Numbered from the stretch's first letter, positions 41,078-52,384 are shown. The stretch: DNA of 64,000 bases from Streptococcus halichoeri (GCF_009870755.1 NZ_WLZU01000006.1:24606-88605), one strand, 5' to 3'. Made by a program: numbers and translations. Notes: generated by a model from the letters alone, not told the origin.

Positions 41078-43063
41078 ATGACATTTGATGCAGTCGATCA
41101 GTTGGCAGTAACTACTGTCCGCACGCTTTCTATGGATGCCATTCAGGCGGCTAATTCAGGGCATCCTGGCCTTCCGATGGGATCCGCGCCGATGGCTTAT
41201 GTGCTATGGAATCATTTCATGAATTGTAATCCTAAAACAAGCCGGAATTGGACCAATCGTGACCGATTTGTCTTATCAGCTGGCCACGGTAGTGCCATGT
41301 TATATAGCCTTTTGCATTTAGCAGGATATGATGTCACAATAGAAGACTTAAAGCAGTTTCGCCAATGGGGTTCTAAAACACCTGGCCACCCAGAGGTCAA
41401 CCATACCGATGGTGTTGAGGCAACCACAGGACCTTTAGGTCAAGGGATCGCAAATGCTGTGGGAATGGCCATGGCTGAAGCTCATCTGGCTGCCAAATAT
41501 AACAAACCTGGCTATGAGATTGTCAACCACTATACCTTTGCTCTTAATGGTGACGGCGACTTGATGGAGGGCGTTAGCCAAGAAGCCGCTAGCTTAGCTG
41601 GCCATTTGAAATTGGGGAAACTGATCTTGCTTTACGATTCAAATGACATTTCCTTAGATGGGCCAACATCCATGGCCTTTACAGAAGATGTGAAAGGTCG
41701 CTTTGAAGCTTATGGCTGGCAACACATCCTGGTAGAAGATGGAAATGACCTAAAAGCCATTGCCCAAGCCATCGAAGCAGCCAAGGCTGAGAGCACTAAA
41801 CCAAGTATCATCGAAGTCAAGACAATTATCGGCTTTGGAGCGCAAAAACAAGGAACATCTGCTGTCCATGGCGCACCACTAGGACCAGAAGGCATCGCCT
41901 TTGCAAAGCAATCCTACCAATGGACCTACGATGATTTCGTTGTCCCTGAAGCTGTCAAAGAGCGTTTTGCCCAAGGCCTGCAAGCACGCGGTGCCAAAGC
42001 CGAGGCTGAGTGGAATGCTCTCTTTAACAAGTACCAAGCAGCCTACCCAGAATTGGCCCAAGCTTACCAAGCTGCTTTTGCCAATGAGGCCTTGTCGGTA
42101 GAATTAGCTGCGCATGAGCTGGGCACATCCAAGGCTAGCCGGGTGACCAGTCAAGAAGCCATCCAGCAGATTTCTGAGCAAGTGGCCAGCTTTTGGGGTG
42201 GTTCAGCTGACCTATCAGCTTCTAACAACACTATGGTCAAAGCAGAAACGGACTTCCAACCTGGCCACTATGTAGGCCGCAATATCTGGTTTGGGGTACG
42301 CGAATTTGCCATGGCAGCTGCGATGAATGGGATTGCCCTCCACGGCGGAACCAGAGTTTACGGCGGAACATTCTTTGTCTTTTCTAACTATCTGCTTCCT
42401 GCGGTGCGGATGGCTGCGCTGCAAAAACTCCCAACGGTTTATGTCATGACCCATGATTCTATTGCAGTTGGTGAAGATGGCCCTACTCATGAGCCTATTG
42501 AGCAATTAGCTTCGGTGCGTTCGATGCCAAATCTAAATGTGATTCGCCCAGCAGATGGCAATGAAACCAATGCCGCCTGGAAGCGCGCCTTGGCTGAAAC
42601 AGACCGGCCTACCATGTTGGTCTTGACCCGGCAAAACTTACCTGTGCTTGAAGGCACTAAGGAATTGGCTGAAGCTGGTCTGAACAAAGGAGCTTATGTC
42701 TTATCAGAAGCTAAAGGCGAGCTTGATGGTATCTTGATTGCGACAGGATCCGAAGTGAAATTGGCCCTTGATACCCAAGCAGCGCTTGAAGTAGAAGGCA
42801 TCCATGTGCGGGTCGTTTCGATGCCGTCCCAAAATATCTTTGATGAGCAATCAGCAGCCTATAAAGAAAGCATTTTACCAGCAGCAGTGACCAAACGTCT
42901 AGCCATCGAAGCAGGCTCAAGCTTTGGTTGGGCCAAATACGTCGGCCTTGCTGGTAAGACCCTAACCATTGATACTTGGGGAGCTTCAGCACCAGGCAAC
43001 CGCATTTTTGAAGAGTACGGCTTTACCACCGCCAATGCCCTTGCTCTTTTCAAATCATTATAA
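41078..43063 (+). CDS. tkt: Transketolase
   Basis: 661-aa thiamine diphosphate enzyme of the non-oxidative pentose phosphate pathway. The ThDP motif [13 protein letters not shown], the pyrimidine-domain [14 protein letters not shown] and the C-terminal domain with GSEVKLAL are all present in order. It is a separate unit from fsa (254-nt gap with its own promoter) but the two act in the same pathway. A terminator follows immediately. Confidence 0.96.
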   Translation: MTFDAVDQLAVTTVRTLSMDAIQAANSGHPGLPMGSAPMAYVLWNHFMNCNPKTSRNWTNRDRFVLSAGHGSAMLYSLLHLAGYDVTIEDLKQFRQWGSKTPGHPEVNHTDGVEATTGPLGQGIANAVGMAMAEAHLAAKYNKPGYEIVNHYTFALNGDGDLMEGVSQEAASLAGHLKLGKLILLYDSNDISLDGPTSMAFTEDVKGRFEAYGWQHILVEDGNDLKAIAQAIEAAKAESTKPSIIEVKTIIGFGAQKQGTSAVHGAPLGPEGIAFAKQSYQWTYDDFVVPEAVKERFAQGLQARGAKAEAEWNALFNKYQAAYPELAQAYQAAFANEALSVELAAHELGTSKASRVTSQEAIQQISEQVASFWGGSADLSASNNTMVKAETDFQPGHYVGRNIWFGVREFAMAAAMNGIALHGGTRVYGGTFFVFSNYLLPAVRMAALQKLPTVYVMTHDSIAVGEDGPTHEPIEQLASVRSMPNLNVIRPADGNETNAAWKRALAETDRPTMLVLTRQNLPVLEGTKELAEAGLNKGAYVLSEAKGELDGILIATGSEVKLALDTQAALEVEGIHVRVVSMPSQNIFDEQSAAYKESILPAAVTKRLAIEAGSSFGWAKYVGLAGKTLTIDTWGASAPGNRIFEEYGFTTANALALFKSL

Positions 43064-43068
43064 AGATC

Positions 43069-43096
43069 AAAAGAAGGGCTTTGGCTCTTCTTTTTT
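43069..43096 (+). terminator. Terminator of tkt
   Basis: AAAAGAAGGGC pairs with GCTCTTCTTTT (one G-U) around TTTG, followed by T residues. Confidence 0.85.
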
Positions 43097-43237
43097 GAAC
43101 TGGTTTTCAACCGGACGAGGAGAGCTTGAACCAGGCTTGACAAGATGAAGAGAATCTATTAAGATGAATAAAAAAGATTGTATTAGAAAAGAAATACAAC
43201 GCATGCTTTACGTGTCTTCAGGAAAAAAGGAGTAGCT

Positions 43238-43972
43238 ATGATTGACTTTCAACATGTTTCAAAACTCTATGGTGACAAAGAGGCTTTAAGTGATCTCAAT
43301 TTAAGAATTCAAAACGGGGAGATTTTTGGATTATTAGGGCATAATGGTGCCGGTAAAACCACTAGCCTTAGTATTTTAACCTCACAAATTGCAGCGAGTT
43401 ATGGTGAAGTTATCGTTGATGGCCAAGCGCTGAGTGAGCATCGTGAGCAAATCAAACAAAAGATTGGTTATGTGCCTGACTCACCAGACCTTTTCCTCAA
43501 CCTGACAGCTTTGGAATATTGGCACTTTCTTGCAAAGATTTACAGAGTTGATAGTGAGCATGCTCGTGAGCGTATTGATAGCCTAAGTCACTTGTTTGAT
43601 ATACAAGATGACCTGCACCAGACTATTGAGAGTTTCTCACATGGGATGCGACAAAAAACAATTGTTATTGGTGCCCTTTTATCCAATCCTGACATCTGGG
43701 TGCTTGATGAACCATTGACTGGTTTAGATCCTCAAGCAGCCTTTGACTTGAAGCAATTAATGCGCAAGCACGCCGATCAGGGGAAAATCGTCTTGCTATC
43801 CACCCATGTCCTAGCAGTGGCAGAGCAAATTTGTGACCGCTTTGCTATTCTAAAAAAAGGCAAAGTCATCTTTTTAGGTAGCATGGAAGATCTACAACGT
43901 GAGCATCCAGGCAAGGACTTAGAGGAGATTTACTTGAGTTTGGCTGGGCGGCAACAGCAAAAGGAGGTGTAG
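43238..43972 (+). CDS. ABC transporter ATPase (EcsA-like)
   Basis: 244-aa ATPase of an ABC-2-type exporter. Walker A is GHNGAGKTT, signature FSHGMRQK (an atypical S-H-G-M form common in this subgroup) and Walker B IWVLDEPLTGLDP. The permease follows after one base, so the pair forms one transporter. Similar to the EcsAB family of Firmicutes, which affects secretion and membrane proteolysis in Bacillus; the substrate here is unknown. Start ATG after AAGGAG. Confidence 0.88.
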   Translation: MIDFQHVSKLYGDKEALSDLNLRIQNGEIFGLLGHNGAGKTTSLSILTSQIAASYGEVIVDGQALSEHREQIKQKIGYVPDSPDLFLNLTALEYWHFLAKIYRVDSEHARERIDSLSHLFDIQDDLHQTIESFSHGMRQKTIVIGALLSNPDIWVLDEPLTGLDPQAAFDLKQLMRKHADQGKIVLLSTHVLAVAEQICDRFAILKKGKVIFLGSMEDLQREHPGKDLEEIYLSLAGRQQQKEV

Positions 43973-43973
43973 G

Positions 43974-45623
43974 ATGATTCGTTGGTCCATTATTTGGGAA
44001 CTTATTAAGATCAATATTCTTTATTCCAACCCATCAGCACTCCATAGCCTTAGGCGCAAGCAGGAAAAAAAGCCCAAGGAAAATTTTCATGCTTATGCTA
44101 GTATGCTGCGCGGTCAAGCTTTCCTCTCCCTCTCTTTCTTGCTGGTTTACATCTATATGTTTATGGGTGTTAATTTTAAGCATTATCCGGGCTATTTTTC
44201 CTTCTACCTTGCCTTATTCTTTGTCATGGCGACGGTTAGCTGCTTTACAGCCATGTACTCAGTTTTTTATGACAGTAGAGATATTAAAGGCTATGTGCCT
44301 TTGCCGATTCGCCCGGTCGAAATCTATCTGGCCAAGGTCGTTGCCTCGCTTGGGATGGGGACACTGTTTTTGATGCCGCTCTTTCCCCTCTTTATCATTG
44401 CTTACTGGCAAATGCTGGCGGGGCCTTTAGCTATCTTTTTAGCCCTGATGATGTTTGCCATCATTTTAGGTTCAAGCTTAGTCTTATCACTTATTTTGAC
44501 TGCTTTGGTTGGGCACATTATCGTTCGTAGTCGGCATCGTAAGCTCATTGCTACTGCCTTGATTTTCTTTTCAAGTTTAGGTGCCTTTGGGTTGCTCCTT
44601 TATCTAAACATTGTGAACACCCAGCGGATGGCAGTGGGCGATCAGTTGAGTGATCAGCCTTTGGTTCCTTACTTTGCAGGCTTCTACCACGTGGTTCAAG
44701 CCCCCTTGTCGCAGGCTAGTTTACTGCATTTTTGGGCACCGCTTGCTTTGACGTTTGCTTTGGCAGCTTACCTTTATTGGAAAGTCATTCCAAATTATTA
44801 CAACGAAGCCCTTTACCAACAAAAGCAATCAGCTAAAAAGCCAAGTAAGTCTAATTGGCAGACGATTAAAAACAAGGACCATTTGGCAATGGTTTGGTTC
44901 AAGCACCACGTTGCCACTGTGCAGGATCCAACCTTATTGAGTCAGACTTTTTTGCTTCCTCTATTTATGCTAGCTTCCTTATTTATGCCGCTTTTTATGA
45001 ATGCAAGAACGATTGGTCATTTTATAACCGCTGATTACTTTGGAGCAGCTGCCTTAGCTGGCATTACCGTAGGGGGAATAACCACGCTACCAACAACCTT
45101 TGTCGGGGTAGGTATTTCCCTGGAAAAAGAAAATTTCAACTATATCAAGAGTTTACCTGTCTCGATGAAGTCATTTTTACAGGGAAAATTCTTCTCCCTG
45201 CTCCTCTTACAAATTGGTGTTCCTGTCTTGTTGTTTCTGATCCTTGAGGTAAGCCTATTTCACTTTAATGCCCCTATTTTTCTAAGCTTTATGCTGGCTT
45301 ACCTGCTCAGCAGTGCCTTGATGGGGCAAATCTTCTATCGACGCGATTACAAAAACCTTAATCTCAATTGGCAAAATGTCACTGAATTGTTCACACAGCA
45401 GGGCAATCAGTGGCTATTTATGGGAATAATGTTGGGTGCTGTCCTTATTGGTGGAGGCTTATTAGGAGGCGTGGTTATGCTTTCTATAGTCACCCAGCAA
45501 ACCCTATTGATTAATAGCTTAACGATCCTTTTGATGTTGGGCATAGCAATTGCTGTGCAACTATTTTTGCATCACAAGTTTTGGAAGCAGCTAGCACAAG
45601 GCCTAGACTCAGAGGCTCACTAA
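43974..45623 (+). CDS. ABC exporter permease
   Basis: 549-aa membrane protein with about twelve hydrophobic segments in two clusters separated by a basic cytoplasmic stretch (QQKQSAKKPSKSNWQ). The N-terminal region is amphipathic and basic. It is the partner of the ATPase one base upstream; start ATG after AAGGAGG. It is longer than EcsB (about 400 aa), so I do not assign that name. No clear terminator was found downstream. Confidence 0.82.
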   Translation: MIRWSIIWELIKINILYSNPSALHSLRRKQEKKPKENFHAYASMLRGQAFLSLSFLLVYIYMFMGVNFKHYPGYFSFYLALFFVMATVSCFTAMYSVFYDSRDIKGYVPLPIRPVEIYLAKVVASLGMGTLFLMPLFPLFIIAYWQMLAGPLAIFLALMMFAIILGSSLVLSLILTALVGHIIVRSRHRKLIATALIFFSSLGAFGLLLYLNIVNTQRMAVGDQLSDQPLVPYFAGFYHVVQAPLSQASLLHFWAPLALTFALAAYLYWKVIPNYYNEALYQQKQSAKKPSKSNWQTIKNKDHLAMVWFKHHVATVQDPTLLSQTFLLPLFMLASLFMPLFMNARTIGHFITADYFGAAALAGITVGGITTLPTTFVGVGISLEKENFNYIKSLPVSMKSFLQGKFFSLLLLQIGVPVLLFLILEVSLFHFNAPIFLSFMLAYLLSSALMGQIFYRRDYKNLNLNWQNVTELFTQQGNQWLFMGIMLGAVLIGGGLLGGVVMLSIVTQQTLLINSLTILLMLGIAIAVQLFLHHKFWKQLAQGLDSEAH

Positions 45624-45769
45624 CTGAACCTAGTGCTTTATCACAGACTGTGATGGGATCAGAAACGATTAGCACAAAAGAATTCTGGTAATGGGTTTGG
45701 TAGCTTGGCTGCCTGGCCCTTTTTGTATGGGGTGCGGACATGCTTGACCCAAGGACCAGCAGTGCGGCC

Positions 45770-45809
45770 TTGACTTTTGGTTTTCTAAAACTATAAAATG
45801 TGGTAGAAT
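45770..45809 (+). promoter_or_regulatory. Promoter region of the rsmH operon
   Basis: TTGACT (45770-45775), 16-nt spacer, TATAAA (45792-45797). A second -10, TGGTAGAAT (extended, 45801-45809), lies only 7 nt before the rsmH ATG. Both would give a very short or no leader. Confidence 0.6.
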
Positions 45810-45816
45810 TAAAGCT

Positions 45817-46767
45817 ATGACTAAAGATTTTCATCATATAACTGTCCTTTTACAGGAAACTGTTGACATGCTCCAGATCAAGCCAGATGGTATCTACGTT
45901 GATGCAACGCTAGGTGGAGCAGGTCATTCGGCTTATTTGTTGTCCCAATTGAACGAAAAAGGACACCTATTTTGTTTTGATCAAGATCAAAAAGCCATTG
46001 ATCACGCCAAAGTGCGCTTAGCTGAGTTTGTGGCTAAAGGTCAAGTAACCTTTATTAAAGCTAACTTTCGAGACTTAAAAGCCCAATTATTAGAACGTGG
46101 TGTGACCACCATTGATGGAATTCTTTATGATTTAGGGGTTTCTAGTCCTCAGCTGGATGAGCGAGCCCGCGGCTTTTCCTATAAACAAGATGCGCCGCTT
46201 GATATGCGGATGGACCGTGAGGCTCCCTTAACGGCCTATCAGGTTGTCAATACTTATAGCTATCAGGAGCTGGTTCGCCTGTTTTTCCGTTATGGCGAAG
46301 ATAAATTTTCCAAGTCCATTGCGCGTAACATTGAGCAAGCAAGAAGCAAAAAACCAATCGAAACCACGACTGAATTGGCAGAATTAATTAAGTCTGCCAA
46401 ACCAGCAAAAGAATTAAAGAAGAAGGGGCATCCAGCCAAGCAGATCTTTCAAGCCATTCGTATTGAAGTCAATGATGAATTAGGAGCAGCGCAGGACTCT
46501 ATTCAGCAGGCTATGGATCTCTTAGCTGTCAATGGGCGCATTGCGGTGATTACTTTTCATTCCCTAGAGGATCGCTTAACCAAGCAATTGTTTAAAGAAA
46601 GAAGTCATGTAGATGTCCCTAAGGGACTGCCTTTTATCCCCGATGACTTAAAACCAACATTCCAAGTGGTAACGCGCAAGCCCATCTTACCCAGCGCTGA
46701 AGAATTAGCAGCTAATAACCGTGCACACTCTGCTAAATTGCGTGTTGCACAGAAAGTACGAAATTAA
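45817..46767 (+). CDS. rsmH: RsmH, 16S rRNA C1402 N4-methyltransferase
   Basis: 316-aa SAM-dependent methyltransferase (MraW) acting on C1402 of 16S rRNA. It shows [18 protein letters not shown] (SAM site), [15 protein letters not shown], and the C-terminal [12 protein letters not shown]. It leads the dcw-type cluster rsmH-ftsL-pbp2X-mraY. No Shine-Dalgarno is present before the ATG (ATTAAAGCT), so initiation is probably leaderless or nearly so. Confidence 0.95.
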   Translation: MTKDFHHITVLLQETVDMLQIKPDGIYVDATLGGAGHSAYLLSQLNEKGHLFCFDQDQKAIDHAKVRLAEFVAKGQVTFIKANFRDLKAQLLERGVTTIDGILYDLGVSSPQLDERARGFSYKQDAPLDMRMDREAPLTAYQVVNTYSYQELVRLFFRYGEDKFSKSIARNIEQARSKKPIETTTELAELIKSAKPAKELKKKGHPAKQIFQAIRIEVNDELGAAQDSIQQAMDLLAVNGRIAVITFHSLEDRLTKQLFKERSHVDVPKGLPFIPDDLKPTFQVVTRKPILPSAEELAANNRAHSAKLRVAQKVRN

Positions 46768-46772
46768 CGACT

Positions 46773-47096
46773 ATGATAAATGAAAAAAAGACCCAAGCGG
46801 TTTCAACTGTTTTACAAAAGCGGATAAAAACTTTCTCTCGGATTGAGAAGGCTTTTTATGCAGCTATTATTATCACTTCCATTACCATGGCAGTAAGTAT
46901 TATTTATCTGCAAAGCCGTAGACTGCAAATGCAACAAGACATTACAGCTCTCAATAGTCAAATTAGTGATAAAAAAACAGAACTCAACAACGCCAAGCAA
47001 GAGGTTAATGAATTGACACGGCGGGATCGAATTGTGGATATTGCCAGCAAGGCAGGATTGAGTAATCAAACTAATAACATTAAAAAGGTAGAGTAA
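46773..47096 (+). CDS. ftsL: FtsL, cell division protein
   Basis: 107-aa bitopic divisome protein. Short cytoplasmic N-terminus (about 30 aa), one membrane helix (AIIITSITMAVSIIYLQ), then a coiled coil (about residues 55-95) with heptad-like leucines and the ITALNSQISDKKTELNNA stretch. It pairs with DivIC/FtsB and recruits the Pbp2X-FtsW septal synthase. Located between rsmH (5-nt gap) and pbp2X (3-nt gap), as in other streptococci. Confidence 0.92.
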   Translation: MINEKKTQAVSTVLQKRIKTFSRIEKAFYAAIIITSITMAVSIIYLQSRRLQMQQDITALNSQISDKKTELNNAKQEVNELTRRDRIVDIASKAGLSNQTNNIKKVE

Positions 47097-47099
47097 TCG

Positions 47100-49352
47100 A
47101 TGAGAAAATTGCAAGGTTATTTCCTAGATTACGTCGTTCGTGATCGCAAATCACCCGTCAAAAATCGGATTCATGTGGGACAAAATTTGATGATTTTAAC
47201 CATTTTTATCTTTTTTGTCTTCATTATTAATTTTGTCATCATTATTGGGACGGACCGAAAATTTGGCGTTAATTTGTCCAAGGGCGCGCGCAATGTCTAC
47301 CAAGAAACCGTTAATGTCCAAGCCAAACGTGGGACTATTTATGATCGTAACGGTGTAGCCATTGCTGTAGACTCTACAACCTATAGCATCTATGCCATTT
47401 TAAATAAATCCTTTGTTTCAGCGACAGGTGAAAAATTATATGTTCAACCGTCGCAATACCAAGAGGTTGCGCAGATTTTAAATAGCCAATTAGGTATCAA
47501 AAAGCAATTGGTCTTAAAGCAGCTCAAGCAAAAGGGCTTGTTTCAGGTTTCTTTTGGCACGTCTGGCTCTAATATTTCCTATAGCAAGATGACTAAGATC
47601 CGAACGGAAATGGAAAAAGCTAGTATCAAAGGCGTGGCCTTCACCCCAAGTCCTGGTCGTATGTATCCTAATGGCACCTTTGCTTCAGAATTTATCGGCC
47701 TAGCCTCTTTACATGAAAATAAAGATGGCTCAAAAAGTTTAGTGGGAAAAACAGGTCTAGAATCTTCCCTTAACAAACTCTTGGCTGGTCGAGATGGCAT
47801 TATTACCTACGAAAAAGATAAAAAAGGAAATACGCTCCTTGGGACGGGCAAGACTGTTCAAAAACCAATTGATGGCAAGGATATTTATACGACCATTTCT
47901 GAACCCATTCAGACCTTTTTGGAAACCAAGATGGATGTATTTCAGAATAAATCCAAAGGGGTCTTGGCTAGCGCCACCCTGGTTAATGCTAAGACAGGCG
48001 AAATTTTAGCCACCTCCCAGCGGCCCAGCTATAATGCCGACACCCTAGAAGGTCTTAACAATAAGAACTACAACTGGAAAAGCGCACTTTACCAAACCAA
48101 CTTTGAGCCAGGTTCCACCATGAAGGTTATGACCTTAGCTTCTGCTATTGATAAGGGTGTCTTTAAACCAAATGAAGTGTTCTCTAATGCTAACGGGATT
48201 ACGATTGCCGATGCAACTATTCAGGACTGGGCTATCAACGAAGGAGTCTCGACTGGGCAGTATATGACCTATGCCCAAGGATTTGCCTATTCTAGTAACG
48301 TTGGCTTAACCAAATTGGAACAAAAAATGGGAGATAAAGTTTGGTTGGATTACCTGACTAAATTCCGCTTTGGCTTTCCAACTCGTTTTGGAACAGGAGA
48401 TGAAGAAGCCGGTATTTTTCCGTCAAACAATGTAGTGACCAGAGCGATGAGTGCCTTTGGTCAGGGGATTGGTGTGACACAGATCCAGATGTTGCGAGCT
48501 TTTTCAGCCATCTCTAACAATGGTGTCATGCTAGAGCCACAATTTATCAGTCAAATCTATGACCCTAATACCGCCTCTTACCGCACAGCGGCAAAAGAAG
48601 TTGTGGGCAAGCCAGTATCGAAAAAAGCAGCCAGTGAAACCAGAGACTATATGGTAACTGTTGGAACTGATCCTGTATACGGAACCCTATATGCGCCAGG
48701 TTCTGGACCAATCATCAAGGTTGGTAATCTACCTATCGCGGTAAAATCAGGAACGGCCCAAATTGCAGCTGACGATGGGAGTGGTTATTTAGAGGGTGGC
48801 CAGACCAATTATATCTTTTCAGTTGTTGCCATGGTGCCTTCAACCAATCCAGATTTTATCATGTATGTGACAATGCAACAACCACAGCACTGGAGTGGGA
48901 TGTTCTGGCAAGATGTGGTTAATCCTGTCTTAGAAGAAGCCTATTTGATGCAAGACACCCTCAAACGCCCAGTGGCTGATAAGGGCCAAAAAGAAACAAG
49001 CTACCAGGCTCCAAAGCTCAAAGGCAGTAAGCCTGGCAATCTATCAGATGAATTGCGAAGAAACTTAGTTCAACCAATTGTCCTAGGTACAGGGACCAAA
49101 GTTAAGAAAGCCTCAGTTACCAAAGGAACACCTCTGGCAGCAAACCAGCAGATCCTCTTATTGACGAATGATTTTGATACCTTGCCAGATATGTATGGCT
49201 GGACGAAAAAAAATGTCGAGACCTTTGCTAAGTGGCTGGATATTGAGATAGAATATAAAGGCTCTGAATCTGGTACAGTGACCAACCAATCGGTAACTGT
49301 GGGTACGTCACTGAAAAAACTCAAAAAAATAAAAATAACTCTAGGAGATTAA
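47100..49352 (+). CDS. pbp2X: Pbp2X, septal class B penicillin-binding protein
   Basis: 750-aa transpeptidase for septal peptidoglycan. Membrane anchor about residues 28-50, dimerisation domain, transpeptidase domain with S339-T-M-K342, S398-S-N400 and K549-S-G551, then two C-terminal PASTA domains (about 625-750). All active-site motifs are the standard ones. Coupled to ftsL and mraY in the cluster. Confidence 0.95.
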   Translation: MRKLQGYFLDYVVRDRKSPVKNRIHVGQNLMILTIFIFFVFIINFVIIIGTDRKFGVNLSKGARNVYQETVNVQAKRGTIYDRNGVAIAVDSTTYSIYAILNKSFVSATGEKLYVQPSQYQEVAQILNSQLGIKKQLVLKQLKQKGLFQVSFGTSGSNISYSKMTKIRTEMEKASIKGVAFTPSPGRMYPNGTFASEFIGLASLHENKDGSKSLVGKTGLESSLNKLLAGRDGIITYEKDKKGNTLLGTGKTVQKPIDGKDIYTTISEPIQTFLETKMDVFQNKSKGVLASATLVNAKTGEILATSQRPSYNADTLEGLNNKNYNWKSALYQTNFEPGSTMKVMTLASAIDKGVFKPNEVFSNANGITIADATIQDWAINEGVSTGQYMTYAQGFAYSSNVGLTKLEQKMGDKVWLDYLTKFRFGFPTRFGTGDEEAGIFPSNNVVTRAMSAFGQGIGVTQIQMLRAFSAISNNGVMLEPQFISQIYDPNTASYRTAAKEVVGKPVSKKAASETRDYMVTVGTDPVYGTLYAPGSGPIIKVGNLPIAVKSGTAQIAADDGSGYLEGGQTNYIFSVVAMVPSTNPDFIMYVTMQQPQHWSGMFWQDVVNPVLEEAYLMQDTLKRPVADKGQKETSYQAPKLKGSKPGNLSDELRRNLVQPIVLGTGTKVKKASVTKGTPLAANQQILLLTNDFDTLPDMYGWTKKNVETFAKWLDIEIEYKGSESGTVTNQSVTVGTSLKKLKKIKITLGD

Positions 49353-49353
49353 C

Positions 49354-50361
49354 ATGTTTTTAACCATCGTTGCCGCAATGGTTTCCCTGCTTGTGACTGC
49401 TGTTACCATGCCATTTTTTATACGTTACTATCAGTTGAAAAAAATCGGTGGCCAACAAATGCATGAAGATGTTAAACAACATTTAGCAAAAGCAGGAACA
49501 CCAACCATGGGTGGCACGGTTTTTCTGGCCGTCGCAATTACGACTGCCTTTGTGCTTGGCTTATTGCATTTTACTCAGTGGCATGAAATTCGCTTAATAA
49601 CCGGAATGCTCTCTGTAGTACTTATTTATGGAATTATCGGTTTTTTAGATGATTTCCTAAAGATTTTTAGGCAAGTGAATGAAGGCTTAACGCCTGGCCA
49701 AAAGATGACTCTGCAGCTTATTGGTGGCTTGATATTTTATCTCATTCATGTCTTGCCAAGTGGGACTAATGCCGTGAATGTTTTTGGTTACCAGATACCC
49801 TTGGATTTTTTCTATGTTTTCTTTGTGCTTTTTTGGGTAGTTGGGTTTTCCAATGCGGTCAATTTAACCGATGGCATTGATGGACTAGCTTCCATCTCCG
49901 TTGTGATTAGCCTACTTGCCTATGGCGTTATCGCCTATGTGCAACAACAGTTTGATGTTTTGCTGATTATTGGGGCAATGATTGGTGGTTTAATAGGCTT
50001 TTTCTTCTATAATCACAAACCAGCCAAGGTCTTCATGGGTGATGTGGGGAGCTTAGCACTGGGTGCTTTGCTGGCTGCAATTTCCATTACTCTCCACCAA
50101 GAGTGGACCTTGTTAGTGATTGGATTTGTCTATGTTTTGGAGACGCTTTCAGTAATGATGCAAGTTTCCTATTTCAAATATACCAAAAAGAAATTTGGTG
50201 AGGGAAGACGTATCTTTCGAATGACACCTTTTCATCATCACTTAGAGCTTGGCGGTTTAAGCGGCAAGGCTAGTCGCTGGTCGGAATGGCAAGTGGATGC
50301 CTTCTTATGGACACTTGGTCTAGCAGCAAGTGCCCTAGTTCTAGCTATTTTATATTTATGA
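49354..50361 (+). CDS. mraY: MraY, phospho-MurNAc-pentapeptide transferase
   Basis: 335-aa polytopic enzyme that makes lipid I. The Mg-binding aspartates are in FLDDFLKIF and [10 protein letters not shown], with the third in [10 protein letters not shown] and the C-terminal FHHHLE loop. About ten membrane segments. One base after pbp2X, with AGGAG inside the pbp2X end; last gene of the cell-wall operon. Confidence 0.95.
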   Translation: MFLTIVAAMVSLLVTAVTMPFFIRYYQLKKIGGQQMHEDVKQHLAKAGTPTMGGTVFLAVAITTAFVLGLLHFTQWHEIRLITGMLSVVLIYGIIGFLDDFLKIFRQVNEGLTPGQKMTLQLIGGLIFYLIHVLPSGTNAVNVFGYQIPLDFFYVFFVLFWVVGFSNAVNLTDGIDGLASISVVISLLAYGVIAYVQQQFDVLLIIGAMIGGLIGFFFYNHKPAKVFMGDVGSLALGALLAAISITLHQEWTLLVIGFVYVLETLSVMMQVSYFKYTKKKFGEGRRIFRMTPFHHHLELGGLSGKASRWSEWQVDAFLWTLGLAASALVLAILYL

Positions 50362-50366
50362 TGGTT

Positions 50367-50392
50367 AAAGCAGTGGTTAGCCACTGCTTTTT
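50367..50392 (+). terminator. Terminator of the rsmH-mraY operon
   Basis: Perfect 10-bp stem AAAGCAGTGG/CCACTGCTTT around TTAG, followed by TT. The next promoter starts immediately after. Confidence 0.85.
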
Positions 50393-50418
50393 GCCTGGTT
50401 CACCCTTTGTGGTATAAT
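50391..50418 (+). promoter_or_regulatory. Promoter of the DEAD-box gene
   Basis: TTGCCT, 16-nt spacer, TATAAT preceded by TG (extended -10). It overlaps the end of the mraY terminator. Confidence 0.7.
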
Positions 50419-50434
50419 AGGAAAAGAGGTACCT

Positions 50435-51778
50435 ATGTCATTTAAAGATTATCATTTTAAACACTATATTCAGGAGGCTTTGGCAGCCATCCATTTTGTG
50501 GAACCGACCCCTGTGCAACAGCGCTTGATTCCTTTTATTAAGGCTAATCGAGATATTGTCGGAGAATCCAAGACAGGTTCTGGGAAGACACATACTTTCT
50601 TGTTGCCCTTGTTTGAGAAACTAGATGAAGCCAGCCCAGATGTCCAAGCCGTCATTACCGCCCCTAGTCGGGAGCTAGCTACGCAAATTTATGAAGCTGC
50701 TAGGCAAATTGCAGCCTATGCGCCGACTGAAATACGTCTGGCTAACTATGTAGGTGGGACCGACAAGCAGCGGCAAATTGAAAAACTCAAACACGCCCAG
50801 CCCCATGTGGTTATTGGCACACCAGGACGTATTCACGATTTGGTTAAATCTGGTGATCTGGCGATTTATAAAGCGAAGACTTTTGTCGTTGATGAAGCAG
50901 ATATGACTCTCGACATGGGCTTTTTGGAGACAGTGGATAAAATTGCGGCAGCCTTGCCCAAATCGGTTCAGATCTTGGTCTTCTCCGCAACAATCCCTCA
51001 AAAACTACAGCCTTTCTTGAAAAAGTACTTATCCAATCCTTTGATTGAGCAGATTAAAACGCAGACGGTTATTGCCGATACCATTGATAACTGGCTAATT
51101 TCTACTAAGGGTCGTGATAAGAATAGTCAAATATTACAGCTCCTAAAGACAATGCAGCCCTATTTGGCCATGCTGTTTGTCAATACAAAAGAGCGTGCTG
51201 ATGAGTTGTATGCTTATCTCATCAGTAATGGCTTAAAGGTTGCTAAGCTCCATGGTGGTATTCCACCGCGCGAGCGCAAACGCATCATGAACCAAGTCAA
51301 AAAACTCGACTTTGAATACATTGTCGCCACAGATTTGGCGGCGCGTGGGATTGATATTGAAGGCGTCAGTCATGTGATTAATGACGCCGTTCCCACAGAC
51401 CTCTCTTTCTTTGTTCACCGCGTCGGGCGAACAGGTCGCAATGGCTTGACTGGCACCGCTATTACTTTTTATCAACCAAGTGATGATGCTGATATTAGAG
51501 AACTCGAAAAAATGGGCATTACCTTTGTTCCAAAGGTTTTAAAAAACGGAGAAGTCCAAGACACCTATGATCGGGAACGCCGCCAAACTCGCGAAAAATC
51601 CTATCAAAAATTAGATACAGAGATGCTTGGCTTAGTTAAAAAGAAAAAGAAAAAAGTCAAACCAGGCTATAAGAAGAAAATTCAGTGGAAAGTTGATGAA
51701 AAGCGTAAGCGTGAGCGCCGTGCTAATGAACGAGCCAAGGGACGCGCTGAGCGTAAAGCAAAAAAACAAAGCTTTTAA
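50435..51778 (+). CDS. DEAD-box RNA helicase (CshB-like)
   Basis: 447-aa RNA helicase. Motifs in order: Q-motif near PTPVQQRLIPF, I (SKTGSGKT), Ia (APSRELA), II (VDEADMTLDMGF), III (FSATIP), V (ATDLAARGIDIEG) and VI (HRVGRTGR). The C-terminal tail from about residue 395 is strongly Lys/Arg-rich, as in CshB-type helicases, and probably binds RNA. Single-gene unit with its own promoter. Confidence 0.92.
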   Translation: MSFKDYHFKHYIQEALAAIHFVEPTPVQQRLIPFIKANRDIVGESKTGSGKTHTFLLPLFEKLDEASPDVQAVITAPSRELATQIYEAARQIAAYAPTEIRLANYVGGTDKQRQIEKLKHAQPHVVIGTPGRIHDLVKSGDLAIYKAKTFVVDEADMTLDMGFLETVDKIAAALPKSVQILVFSATIPQKLQPFLKKYLSNPLIEQIKTQTVIADTIDNWLISTKGRDKNSQILQLLKTMQPYLAMLFVNTKERADELYAYLISNGLKVAKLHGGIPPRERKRIMNQVKKLDFEYIVATDLAARGIDIEGVSHVINDAVPTDLSFFVHRVGRTGRNGLTGTAITFYQPSDDADIRELEKMGITFVPKVLKNGEVQDTYDRERRQTREKSYQKLDTEMLGLVKKKKKKVKPGYKKKIQWKVDEKRKRERRANERAKGRAERKAKKQSF

Positions 51779-51801
51779 GGGCAGGTGGACCCGGTTAGCA
51801 A

Positions 51802-51872
51802 GCTAGTCAGCTAGTTAATAAATTAACCAGTCGGTTAACAAGTGCACTGCTAGTCAGCCAGTCAATTAATAA
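51802..51872. repeat. Two imperfect direct repeats, 47-base offset
   Basis: GCTAGTCAGCTAGTTAATAA and GCTAGTCAGCCAGTCAATTA, at 51802 and 51849, differ at a few positions. Confidence 0.7.
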
Positions 51873-52147
51873 GCTAACAAATGAATGCCTTGTCTGGCTG
51901 ATCGCTAGCAGCATAAAAAGTCAGGTGAGGCCTCGTCTGCTTGAGAGCTCTACGCAATCCTTGTGCTCACAAGCGTATGTCCGTGTAACTGTAGTAGCTG
52001 GCCAATGACTGACAACTGAGTGCTAAGCATGCGAGTAGATGAACAGCGTCTACTCCCTAAACCCTGCTGCGGTGGTGGCCTTACCCACTCCAGGTGATAA
52101 TGAGCTAGAAATGATAAGGCCACAAATGACTCACGAGCGAAAAAACA

Positions 52148-52181
52148 CATCACTAGGAGAACAATCTTAGTGATGTTTTTT
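52148..52181 (+). terminator. Terminator in the long intergenic region
   Basis: CATCACTA pairs perfectly with TAGTGATG around a 12-nt loop, followed by six T. It is 370 nt from the end of the helicase gene, so it may end a separate short transcript. Confidence 0.82.
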
Positions 52182-52384
52182 GATGTTTTTAGTTTCTCTA
52201 TTGAGTGTGCTTCCGTCAGCAAGCAATTACTAGTTTTTTAATGACGTCACAGTAAAATCAAGCCCCAAAAGAGTGACAATCAGCCTATAACAGACCATAA
52301 CGTTCTTAAAGTGCAAAAGCAGCCTTGTTATCCCAGGTTTAGTAGACAAAAAAGCGGCTGTAGCATGCGCTTTAAGAGCAAGGC

